A stretch of DNA of 17,629 nt from JAADDV01 sp964582875 (lineage in GTDB: Bacteria; Aquificota; Aquificia; Aquificales; Hydrogenothermaceae): assembly GCA_964582875.1 (NCBI GenBank), contig CAZOTZ010000032.1, positions 1 to 17,629 on the forward strand, read 5' to 3'. Position 1 is the first letter of the stretch. Each line of letters opens with the position of its first letter. Below, piece after piece: positions 1 through 7,215 of the stretch. A program made the translations under genes and the position numbers. The notes below the pieces were generated by a model that saw only the letters and a list, made by a program, of their open reading frames with translations, was not told where the DNA came from and ran no database searches.

Positions 1-2022
1 ATTAAAGATTATCACATTTTTACAGATTTCAGTACAGCTGGCTTTGAGCTTAAAAAATATCTGAAAAAAGGTGGAATTGATATAAATGTTAGTCCTTTAC
101 CTGAGACAGATATACAAAAGGGAATTTATATTGTCCAGTGTAATGGGAACTGTTTTGGGTTTTCTGTTGATAGATTAAAAAAAGACGGATTTATTTTAGG
201 GATAAAAAACAAAAATATTTACATAGTTTCTAAAACTAAAGCAGGACTTATGTATGGAGTTTATTCCTTTTTAGAAGATAATGGTTATCTATTTTTAACA
301 AAAGATAAGGAGATAATACCTGACCTAAAAAGAAAACTAAAAATCTTTCCACGAAAAGAAAATCCAGCCTTTATGTATAGGGAGATATTTATAAAAGAAT
401 CAGATAATCCTGATTTTGCCCTAAAGAGAAGACTGAACGGAAGATTTGGCCATAGGGAAAACAAACTTTTGGAAGTGGGAAGTATTGTTGTTTTGAATGT
501 GTCTTTAGATGACCTTGTTCCTTATGACAGGTACAAAGATACAGACCCTGAGTATTTCTGTGGGGAACAGTTAGATTTTACAAATCCAGAGGTTAAAGAA
601 ATAGCAAAAGAAAACCTTGATAGAATTCTATCAAGGCACAGGGATATAAATAATCTGCATGTTCTTATATCTACAAACGACAACAACAACTACTGTGAAA
701 ACGAAAACAGTTTAGAAAGGATAAATCAAGGTAGTGCTCCTTCAACTCCTTATATAGATTTTGTTAAGTTTTTAGCGAGTTCTTTAAAGGATGACTATCC
801 AGATGTAAAATTTTTAGCCCTTGCTTATCTGTGGAGTAGAAAACCTCCTGAAAACTATGGGAAGTTTCCTGAAAATATGGGAGTTTTTTACTCTTTAATA
901 GAGGCGGATTTTTCAATACCTCTACTTGTTAGAAATAACACTGTTTTTTTAGATGAGATAAAGAGGTGGGGAAGGCTAACTGACTATATATTTGTATGGC
1001 ATTATATAACAAACTTTTCAAACTACTTGGCTCCTTTTCCAGATATATATCAGGTTTCAGATGATATAAGGTTTTTATCAAAAATACCCCAGGTAAAAGG
1101 TATCTTTCTCCAGGGAGCGTATAATACAAATGGAAGTGAGCTTGCTGACCTCAGGATTTATCTTTTTTCAAAGCTTCTCTGGAATCCAAATATTTCTGTT
1201 GATAAACAGATAAAAAAGTTTTTTTACTACTATGGTTGTAATCCAGACATTATGGTCAGTTATGTAGATAAGCTTTACTGGTATCTAAAAGAAAAAGGTT
1301 TTTCTTTAAAGGTAAAAACCCCTGTAGATTATTTTAATAAAGGATTTTTACTTGATATGTATTCATTGTTATCTGCAGATAAAGCCTGTTATAAGGATTT
1401 CAGACCATCTATAGATGTTGCTATTTTACTTAATAAAGAGTTTTTCAGTAAAGATTTCCTTAAGAGAGTGAAAAAAGAGTTAGTAGAGTACGTAAAGAGA
1501 AAAAATGTTGAGAAATACTCTGAAAATGGAAATATAAAGGAGTTAATCAGTTTATCTTTTAAAAAAGCAAATACCCCTGAGGAAGCAAGGGGACTTATAA
1601 AGGGAGTAGATTGGTTAGATTTTCAGGATTATAGTCTGAAGTACTGTTGCTCCCATATTGTAAAAGACAGGTATGCTTCAGATAGAAAAGCGATAGCTAT
1701 GTCAGGGAACAGAACAGACTGGGGAATTCAGCTAAATTTAGGGAATTTAAAAAAAGGTACCTGGGACATATATATAGTAGCAAGGGTTCAGGTTAAAGAT
1801 GGTACACAGCCAGAAGGAAAAATTGCCTTTAGATATGGCATTTACCCTTCTACATCTCCAGTTGAGGTACCGTTAAAAGATTTTATTGATGGTGATTATC
1901 ATACAATTTATGTAGGTAAATTTTTAAAAGATGAACATTTAGATTTGTGGATAGCTCCTCCAGGAAAAGATTATATAGAATATCTTTTAGTTGACAGGGT
2001 ATTTGCTGTTAAGACAAAATAA
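1..2022 (+). CDS. DUF4838-type protein, 5' end outside window
   Basis: The frame is open from base 1, so the first ATG at 250 is internal; 673 residues are visible before the TAA. Reading from base 1, residues about 57-90 (DGFILGIKNK..., then TKAGLMYGVYSFLED) resemble the GH20-N-like module that precedes DUF4838 in secreted carbohydrate-active proteins. The DUF4838 part follows, with STNDNNNYC near residue 225, LAYLWSRKPP near 275 and IFLQGAYNTNGSELADLR near 370. The last 140 or so residues are beta-rich (GTWDIYIVARVQV) and look like a carbohydrate-binding or sandwich module. As I remember the family, the NDN-YC motif continues with CxxC cysteines; here it reads YCENEN, so those are absent. 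Related proteins are thought to act on glycans, but no reaction is established and a signal peptide cannot be judged. A strong terminator lies downstream at 2189. Family assignment is fairly secure; function is open. Confidence 0.75.
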   Translation: MKDYHIFTDFSTAGFELKKYLKKGGIDINVSPLPETDIQKGIYIVQCNGNCFGFSVDRLKKDGFILGIKNKNIYIVSKTKAGLMYGVYSFLEDNGYLFLTKDKEIIPDLKRKLKIFPRKENPAFMYREIFIKESDNPDFALKRRLNGRFGHRENKLLEVGSIVVLNVSLDDLVPYDRYKDTDPEYFCGEQLDFTNPEVKEIAKENLDRILSRHRDINNLHVLISTNDNNNYCENENSLERINQGSAPSTPYIDFVKFLASSLKDDYPDVKFLALAYLWSRKPPENYGKFPENMGVFYSLIEADFSIPLLVRNNTVFLDEIKRWGRLTDYIFVWHYITNFSNYLAPFPDIYQVSDDIRFLSKIPQVKGIFLQGAYNTNGSELADLRIYLFSKLLWNPNISVDKQIKKFFYYYGCNPDIMVSYVDKLYWYLKEKGFSLKVKTPVDYFNKGFLLDMYSLLSADKACYKDFRPSIDVAILLNKEFFSKDFLKRVKKELVEYVKRKNVEKYSENGNIKELISLSFKKANTPEEARGLIKGVDWLDFQDYSLKYCCSHIVKDRYASDRKAIAMSGNRTDWGIQLNLGNLKKGTWDIYIVARVQVKDGTQPEGKIAFRYGIYPSTSPVEVPLKDFIDGDYHTIYVGKFLKDEHLDLWIAPPGKDYIEYLLVDRVFAVKTK

Positions 2023-2052
2023 TCTTATGACCCAGCTCATTTACATAAATGA

Positions 2053-2080
2053 TTGAAATTTTTATATTTTTGCATATATT
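2053..2080 (+). promoter_or_regulatory. Candidate sigma-70 promoter for a small RNA
   Basis: TTGAAA (2053-2058), a 16-base spacer and TATATT (2075-2080) would start transcription near 2087. The same two hexamers with the same spacing occur in front of rimP (7700-7727, minus strand). AT-rich DNA yields such matches by chance, so this is only suggestive alone; the terminator 110 bases downstream strengthens it. Confidence 0.4.
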
Positions 2081-2088
2081 AGCTTCAC

Positions 2089-2112
2089 ATGGGAAGCAGA
2101 ATGGGAAGCAGA
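2089..2112 (+). repeat. Perfect 12-bp tandem duplication
   Basis: ATGGGAAGCAGA occurs twice back to back (2089-2100 and 2101-2112) at the 5' end of the candidate small RNA. The second copy supplies one arm of the predicted hairpin; the first could compete with it or pair with TTTCC near 2155-2159. Confidence 0.9.
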
Positions 2113-2188
2113 GTTGGATTTAAAAATCTAACTGCTGCTGCAGTCTCAGCTGTGTTTCCTCTCATGGCCCTCCTAACCTCCTATTTCT

Positions 2189-2217
2189 GGCGGTATCTAA
2201 TGATACCGCCCTTTTTT
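2189..2217 (+). terminator. Rho-independent terminator
   Basis: GGCGGTATC (2189-2197), loop TAAT and GATACCGCC (2202-2210) form a perfect 9-bp stem followed by a T run (2212-2217) on the plus strand. On the minus strand the stem is followed by AGAAAT rather than a T run, so it serves plus-strand transcription (the DUF4838 gene or the candidate small RNA), not queE. Confidence 0.9.
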
Positions 2218-2222
2218 ATTTT

Positions 2223-2912
2223 TTAAGGAAGTCCAAGAACTTTATGACACTGAGGGATAACTCTACTTTCTATACCTTTTTTTAAAAGTTTATCCTGGAT
2301 AGATAAAGCTTTTTCTACTCTATCTGTTAAATTACTTTCAGGTTGTAAAATGATGTTTTTGCTGTTTAGTATCTGGATAATCTCTTCTCTGTATATATTT
2401 TCAAATCTTATAGTATCGTCAATAACAAATTTAAGCTCTGATATAAATGGGATTAAGTCTTTGTTTATCACGTAAGAAGGAGGTTTAGGAGAGCATACAA
2501 TAAAGAGGTTTTCTGAAAAAACATCTTTTATTCTTTCGTTCCAGAGGGTCCCATTTGTCTCAATAAGTACTTTGTATCCTTCTTTAAGGAATACCCCAAT
2601 CAGTTCAGGGAGTTCTTCTGTTAAAAAAGGTTCCCCACCGGTTATGCATACTCTTTTTAGTCCAAAAGCGTCAATTTTATGGAAAATCTCTTCTAAAGTT
2701 AGTTCCTGAAATGATTTTCCATCGTAAGAGTAAGGAGTATCACACCAGGGGCACCTGAGATTACAGCCTTCAAGACGTATAAAAGAAACAGGAAGCCCTA
2801 CCCAGCTTCCTTCTCCTTCAACTGTTCTGAATATTTCAACAACTTTAATTTTTTTTGCTGTGGTATTTCCTTTTTCATTCCTGTTTTTCTTCAACGATTT
2901 CATAAGCTTCAA
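2223..2912 (-). CDS. queE: 7-carboxy-7-deazaguanine synthase (radical SAM)
   Basis: QueE converts 6-carboxytetrahydropterin to 7-carboxy-7-deazaguanine, the ring-contraction step toward preQ0 and queuosine in tRNA. The radical SAM cluster motif CxxxCxxC is present as CNLRCPWC (Cys50, Cys54, Cys57), after the family signature FRTVEGEGSWVGLPVSFIRLEG (residues 28-49). TGGEPFL near residue 92 is the SAM-binding GGE-type motif, and ETNGT follows near 118. At 229 residues it is slightly long, owing to about 20 basic N-terminal residues. The start is TTG at 2912, with GGAG (2922-2919) six bases upstream; an ATG at 2903 is possible but worse placed. The gene overlaps infB by 38 bases, so translational coupling is likely. 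No other queuosine gene is in view. Confidence 0.92.
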   Translation of the reverse strand: MKLMKSLKKNRNEKGNTTAKKIKVVEIFRTVEGEGSWVGLPVSFIRLEGCNLRCPWCDTPYSYDGKSFQELTLEEIFHKIDAFGLKRVCITGGEPFLTEELPELIGVFLKEGYKVLIETNGTLWNERIKDVFSENLFIVCSPKPPSYVINKDLIPFISELKFVIDDTIRFENIYREEIIQILNSKNIILQPESNLTDRVEKALSIQDKLLKKGIESRVIPQCHKVLGLP

Positions 2913-5568
2913 TAATATCTCCAGGTTTTATATCGTTAAAGTCTTTAAGTGTTAAACCACATTCATACCCTTTTGCTACTTCTTTTACATCTTCTTTAAA
3001 CCTTTTTAATGAGTTTATTTCTCCATCGTATATAACAACACCATCTCTAACAAGTCTTGCTTTTGCGTTTCTTCTTATCACTCCTTCTGTAACTATACAA
3101 CCTGCTACTGTTCCTACACCTTTTACTCTGAATATCTGTTTAACTTCAGCTGTTCCAAGTAGAACTTCTTTTTCAACAGGCTTAAGCATACCTTTAAGTG
3201 CTTTTTCAAGGTCATCTATAACATCATAAATAATACTGTAGATTTTTATATCAACCTGCTCTTCTTCTGCTGCTTTCCTTGCTGCAGCATCAGGTCTAAC
3301 GTTAAATCCTATAATAATTGCGTTAGATGCAGCTGCAAGCATAACGTCACTTTCTGTTATTGCTCCTATTCCACTGTGGATAACGTTTATTTTTACATCT
3401 TCAAACTTTTCAGAAAGCTCTTCTATAGATTTTAGTAGTGCTTCTAATGACCCCTGAACATCTGCTTTAAGGATTATGTTTACTTCTTTTGCTTCAGCAA
3501 GGTTTTCAAGGTGGAGTCTTGTTCTTTTAGCAAAAAGCTCTTCTTCCCTTTTTTGTTTTCTCATTTCGGCGAGCTGTCTTGCTTCCCTTTCAGACTTCTT
3601 AACGATAAACTTATCCCCTGCATTTGGTACTTCATTAAAACCGAGTATTTCAACAGGGGTACCAGGTCCAGCTTCTTTTAACTGATTTCCCCTTTCGTCA
3701 AGCATAGCTCTAACTTTTCCCCATGTGTATCCTGCTACAAAGTAATCTCCTGTGTGGAGTGTTCCGTTCTCTATGAGAACTGTGGCAACAGGTCCCCTTT
3801 TAGGGTCAAGCTTAGATTCTATAACTGTTCCTATAGCTGATTTGTTAGGATTTGCTTTAAGCTCTAATATTTCAGCTACAAGAAGGATATTTTCAAGTAA
3901 TTCATCTATATTCTGACCTGTCTTTGCAGAGACAGGTACCATAATAGTGTCTCCACCCCACTCTTCAGGAATTAATCCATACTGGGACAGTTCTCTTTTA
4001 ACCCTCTCTGGGTCTGCTCCAGGTTTATCTATTTTGTTTATTGCAACAATAATAGGAACTCCTGCGTTTTTGGCGTGGTTTATAGCCTCTACTGTTTGAG
4101 GTTTAACGCCGTCATCAGCAGCTACAACAAGAACAGCTATATCTGCTACTTTTGAACCCCTTGCCCTTAATGTTGTAAATGCTTCGTGTCCAGGGGTATC
4201 TAAAAATGTTATCTCTTTTCCATTAGGAAGTTTTATTTTGTAAGCACCTATATGCTGGGTTATTCCTCCTTTTTCTTTTGCTGCAACGTCTGTTTTTCTT
4301 ATTGTATCCAGTAATGTTGTCTTTCCATGGTCTACGTGTCCCATTACTGTAACAACAGGTGGTCTTTCTACAAGTTCCTCTTCTTCCTCTTCTTCACCTA
4401 AGAGTTTTTGCTTTTCTTCCTCAGGTAGCTCCTCAATTATAGATACCTCTTCTCCTTCTTTCTGTATCTCTGCTAAAAATCCATGTTCTTCTGCTATCTG
4501 TAATGCTACTTCAGGGTCTATAGTCTGGTTAACTGTCGCAAGTATTCCTTTTTTAAGGAGGTCTGCCATTACCTGATTTACAGGAAGATTTAAAAGCTCT
4601 GCAAGTTCTCTAACTGTGATAACTTCTGGAATAATTGCTATTTTAAGTTCTTCTTCCTGAGCTTCTTCTACTTTAGAAGCTTTTGCTTCTTCTTTTTTCT
4701 TTTTCTTCTTTTTCTTTTTCTTTGGCTGTGGTCCCATTAGTTTTTTAAGTGCTTCAAGTTCAGCCTTTTCTTCTTTTGATTCTTTGTAGTCTCTTTTCTC
4801 TTTTTTAACTGATTTTTCTTCTTCTTTTTCTTGTTTTTCCTTTTCTTCTTTTTTTGCTACGACTTTTTCTTCTTTTTTAGGTTTTGGTTTGTGTTTTTCT
4901 TTTTCTTCTCTTATTTTTTCTCTTTTTGGTTTTTCTTCTTTTTTAGGTTCTGGCTGTTTTTCTTCTGTTGGTTTTACTTCTTCTTTCTTTTGTTTCTCTA
5001 TTTTTGTTTCTTTTTCTTCTACTTCTATCTGCTTTATTTCTTCTTCAACTTTTTCTTCAACTTTCATTTCTTTTTTCTCTTCTTTTTTCAGTATTTCTTC
5101 TTTTGCTTTTTTCTCTGCTTCCTTTACAAGCTCTTTTAATTTAGCCCTTTTTTCTTTTACTTTTTTCTCTTCTTCTTCTTTTTTCTTCTTTAGTTCAAGA
5201 TACTCTTTTATTTTTCCTAATGCTACTTCATCTATTTCTGTAAAGTTTGTTATTTCCCCAGAGAAACCTATTGCTTTAAGGGCATTTGCAATATCTTCAA
5301 AAGATACGTTTATATCATGGGTTAGTTCAAATACTCTATAGGTTTTCTTTTGTTCTTCTTTAACTTCTTCTTTTATTTCAGGTTCTTTTTCTTCTTCCGT
5401 TTGTTCAGATGGTTGTAAGAAATCCCTGAGAAGGTTAACCACTTCCTCGTCTATTTTTGTAGAAGGAGACTTTATGTTCTTACCTGTCAGGTTCTTTATT
5501 TCTTCTGCTAACTCTTTCCATGACATTCCAAATTCTTTTGCTAAGTCTGATATTTTTATCTTTTGCAA
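2875..5568 (-). CDS. infB: Translation initiation factor IF-2
   Basis: IF-2 is the GTPase that places initiator fMet-tRNA on the 30S subunit and promotes subunit joining. The 897 residues begin with an IF2_N-like fold (ISDLAKEFGMSWKELAEEI), a second similar segment near 75-125, then a very Lys/Glu-rich linker of about 170 residues with a run of ten lysines, and a third IF2_N segment (ITVRELAELLNLPVNQVMADLL) near 320-340. The GTPase domain shows G1 GHVDHGKT (410-417), GGITQHIGAY, G3 DTPGHE, G4 NKID and G5 SAK. Beta-barrel and C-terminal domains follow to the end (VKGVGTVAGCIVTEG). The start is TTG at 5568 with GGAGG (5583-5579) ten bases upstream; no nearby in-frame ATG fits better. It lies seven bases behind ylxR-ylxQ, so it is in the nusA operon. 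Confidence 0.97.
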   Translation of the reverse strand: MQKIKISDLAKEFGMSWKELAEEIKNLTGKNIKSPSTKIDEEVVNLLRDFLQPSEQTEEEKEPEIKEEVKEEQKKTYRVFELTHDINVSFEDIANALKAIGFSGEITNFTEIDEVALGKIKEYLELKKKKEEEEKKVKEKRAKLKELVKEAEKKAKEEILKKEEKKEMKVEEKVEEEIKQIEVEEKETKIEKQKKEEVKPTEEKQPEPKKEEKPKREKIREEKEKHKPKPKKEEKVVAKKEEKEKQEKEEEKSVKKEKRDYKESKEEKAELEALKKLMGPQPKKKKKKKKKKEEAKASKVEEAQEEELKIAIIPEVITVRELAELLNLPVNQVMADLLKKGILATVNQTIDPEVALQIAEEHGFLAEIQKEGEEVSIIEELPEEEKQKLLGEEEEEEELVERPPVVTVMGHVDHGKTTLLDTIRKTDVAAKEKGGITQHIGAYKIKLPNGKEITFLDTPGHEAFTTLRARGSKVADIAVLVVAADDGVKPQTVEAINHAKNAGVPIIVAINKIDKPGADPERVKRELSQYGLIPEEWGGDTIMVPVSAKTGQNIDELLENILLVAEILELKANPNKSAIGTVIESKLDPKRGPVATVLIENGTLHTGDYFVAGYTWGKVRAMLDERGNQLKEAGPGTPVEILGFNEVPNAGDKFIVKKSEREARQLAEMRKQKREEELFAKRTRLHLENLAEAKEVNIILKADVQGSLEALLKSIEELSEKFEDVKINVIHSGIGAITESDVMLAAASNAIIIGFNVRPDAAARKAAEEEQVDIKIYSIIYDVIDDLEKALKGMLKPVEKEVLLGTAEVKQIFRVKGVGTVAGCIVTEGVIRRNAKARLVRDGVVIYDGEINSLKRFKEDVKEVAKGYECGLTLKDFNDIKPGDIIEAYEIVEEKQE

Positions 5569-5575
5569 CCTGTTG

Positions 5576-6126
5576 TTACCTCCTTGAGTAAAGCTCTAAA
5601 TACTGTTCAAGTAAATTCTTTAATTTTAACCCAAATTTCGTTTCTGGGACAAATATTATCCCAATTTCTCCTTTCCCTAAAAAAGTTCCTATTTCTGACT
5701 TTTTAAAAAGTTGAAAGTACTCACCTTTAAAAATCTTTAAAATATTCCTTTTTGTTCTTTCTGCTATGTCTTCAGCTATAATAAGAAATCCTTTTCTTCC
5801 TTTTTCAATTTCCTTTTGTGTATCTTCAAAGCCTATTTTTATAATTCTTCCTCTCCATCCTATCTGAATTAGATTAATAATCTGTCTTTTTAACTGTTTT
5901 AATACCTCTTCTTTTTCTATGCCCATTTTTTTCAACTTTTTTTCCTTTTTCATACACTCTAAACAGATGTAAAAACCTCTACCTTCCTTCTTTTTTAAAG
6001 GGTCAAAGGTGCTGTCTTTTTTTAAAAACCTGAGTAAATGTTCTTTTTCAGTTTTTTTTTACATAAAACACAGGTTCTTATTGGTTTACTCTTTTCCTTT
6101 TCTTGGTAGTTTCTGAACTCTTTCAA
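5576..6126 (-). CDS. YlxR-YlxQ (L7Ae-type) fusion with broken frame at A9
   Basis: Two frames together encode one protein. Frame one starts at TTG 6126, inside nusA and close behind GAGGAGG, and reads KEFRNYQEKEKSKPIRTCVLCKKK, a typical YlxR (DUF448) N-terminus in which PIRTCVLC matches the family's RTCVxC start. It then runs into nine A residues (6060-6052) and would stop at 6024-6022. In the -1 frame the YlxR domain continues exactly (TEKEHLLRF, DPLKKKEGRGFYICLEC) and leads into a YlxQ/L7Ae-like domain (AEDIAERTKRNIL, SEIGTFLGKGEIGIIFV) ending at 5576. One more A, or a -1 slip, gives about 183 residues. YlxR binds RNA or affects RNase P in some bacteria and L7Ae folds bind kink-turn RNA; the nusA-infB context is the usual one. 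The break may be a sequencing error, slippage or a real mutation. Confidence 0.85.
5579..5583 (-). promoter_or_regulatory. infB ribosome binding site, overlaps ylxQ stop
   Basis: GGAGG on the minus strand (5583-5579) sits ten bases before the infB TTG and abuts the TAA of the upstream gene. It fixes the infB start and implies reinitiation between the two genes. Confidence 0.75.
6052..6060 (-). other. A9 slippery run in the ylxR coding strand
   Basis: The mRNA reads UGU followed by nine A and then CUG. Continuous coding of the fused YlxR-YlxQ needs ten A, or a ribosome slipping back one base on A AAA AAA. Runs of nine A are known to cause RNA polymerase slippage, for example in Thermus thermophilus dnaX. 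Confidence 0.9.
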
Positions 6127-7207
6127 AGTCCTCCTCACTTAAAATGTCTATATGCCACCCTGTAAGCTTATGGGCAAGTTTTGCGTTTATTCCGCCTTTT
6201 CCTATTGCCAATGATAATTCTTCTTTAGGAACTGCCACTTCTATTCTTTTCTCATCTTCTAATAATCTCCATTTTTTTGGTCTTGATGGAGAGAGTGCTC
6301 TAAGTATAAATCTTGCTGGGTCTGGGTCCCATTCTATGACATCTATTTTTTCCCCTGAAAGTTCCTCTGAAACAGTCTGAATTCGGCTTCCTTTGAGTCC
6401 GACAACTACTCCTACAGGGTCTATATTTTTATCTTTAGCGTAGACTGCAACTTTAGCTCTTTCTCCTGGTTCCCTTGCTATAGCCTTTATTTCTATTTCT
6501 CCTTCCTGAACCTCTGGAACTTCTATTTCTATAAGTTTTTTCAAAAAGTTTGGATGGGTTCTTGAAAGTACTACTAAAGGCTGGTCTTCTGTAGCTTTTA
6601 AAACTCTTTTAACTTTCCCTTTTTCGTATATAGGGTATGTTCCGTCTTTTATTACTTTTAGTATTAAAGCTCTTATTCTATCTCCTATTCTGTATTTTTC
6701 TTTTTTTATCTGTTCTTCTTCAGGCAAGATAGCTTCTACTCTTCCTAAATCTACTATAATATCATTCCCTTCAAATCTTCTTACTGTTCCTGTTACAACT
6801 TTTCCTTCAAGGTCTTTAAATTCCCTGTAAAGAATGTTTTTTTCTACCCTTGCAACTTTTGATTGGATTGCTTCCTTTGCTGCATTTAAGGCTATTCTAC
6901 CTAAATCTTCAAGGCTAAGGGGAACATCAACATACTTCCCTACTTCAGCATCAGGGTCGTATTTTTTTGCCTCTTCAAGGGATATATCTCTTTTAGGATT
7001 TTCAACAAAAGGGGTAACTTTTTTTCTCAGGTATACTTTCAGTTCATCATTTTCTTTATCAAATATTACTTTTACATTATCCCTGTATCCAAACTCCTTT
7101 TTTACAGCTGTGCGTATACCATCAATAAGTGCCTTTTCTATAACATCTTCTGGAACGTTTTTTTCTTTTGCTACTGTTTCAATAACATTTTTCAGCTTAA
7201 CTGCCAT
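6086..7207 (-). CDS. nusA: Transcription termination/antitermination factor NusA
   Basis: NusA binds RNA polymerase and nascent RNA and modulates pausing, termination and antitermination. The 373 residues show the N-terminal polymerase-binding domain (1-125), an S1 domain (about 135-205, EGKVVTGTVRRFEGNDIIVDLG), KH1 (about 232-305, AKVAVYAKDKNIDPVGVVVGLKG with GSRIQ) and KH2 (about 312-362, AIGKGGINAKLAHKLTGWHIDI). The acidic C-terminal repeats of enterobacterial NusA are absent, as is usual outside gammaproteobacteria. The end of S1 carries extra residues (YPIYEKGKVKRVLKATEDQP, 191-210) before LSRTHP. The start is ATG with GAGGTGAG just upstream. It follows rimP by eight bases, and its last 41 bases overlap the start of ylxR. 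Confidence 0.97.
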   Translation of the reverse strand: MAVKLKNVIETVAKEKNVPEDVIEKALIDGIRTAVKKEFGYRDNVKVIFDKENDELKVYLRKKVTPFVENPKRDISLEEAKKYDPDAEVGKYVDVPLSLEDLGRIALNAAKEAIQSKVARVEKNILYREFKDLEGKVVTGTVRRFEGNDIIVDLGRVEAILPEEEQIKKEKYRIGDRIRALILKVIKDGTYPIYEKGKVKRVLKATEDQPLVVLSRTHPNFLKKLIEIEVPEVQEGEIEIKAIAREPGERAKVAVYAKDKNIDPVGVVVGLKGSRIQTVSEELSGEKIDVIEWDPDPARFILRALSPSRPKKWRLLEDEKRIEVAVPKEELSLAIGKGGINAKLAHKLTGWHIDILSEEDFERVQKLPRKGKE

Positions 7208-7215
7208 ATCTCACC

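Larger units (their letters stand above)
2087..2217 (+). ncRNA. Candidate small RNA with two CCUCCU segments
   Basis: A promoter-like pair ends at 2080 and a rho-independent terminator ends near 2217, delimiting a transcript of about 130 bases with no convincing reading frame. GTTGGATTT (2113-2121) pairs with AAATCTAAC (2124-2132), extended by AGCAG (2107-2111) with CTGCT (2135-2139). An alternative small hairpin is GCTG (2137-2140) with CAGC (2147-2150). Between this folded part and the terminator lies a C-rich stretch predicted single-stranded, containing CCCTCCT (2168-2174) and CCTCCT (2177-2182), complementary to the GGAGG sites seen before most genes here. I recognise no known RNA family; it does not fit SRP RNA, tmRNA or RNase P. 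It could instead be the 3' untranslated region of the upstream DUF4838 gene. Confidence 0.4.

Noticed and set aside
2189..2217. The 9-bp hairpin as terminator of queE
   Set aside because: On the minus strand the stem is followed by AGAAAT, not a T run; only plus-strand geometry fits.
2089..2226. Plus-strand 45-codon hydrophobic frame (starts MGSRMGSRVG, ends FFIF) across the candidate small RNA
   Set aside because: It has no ribosome binding site, and its last third is the terminator stem and T run, so most transcripts would end before its stop.
4831..5341. Phe- and Ser-rich plus-strand reading frames opposite infB
   Set aside because: They are the complement of the Lys/Glu codons of the IF-2 linker, low in complexity and without ribosome binding sites.
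5576..5953. A separate ylxQ gene starting at ATG 5953
   Set aside because: The ATG lies inside the conserved end of the YlxR domain (ICLECM), has no good Shine-Dalgarno, and the same frame stays open upstream to the A9 run.
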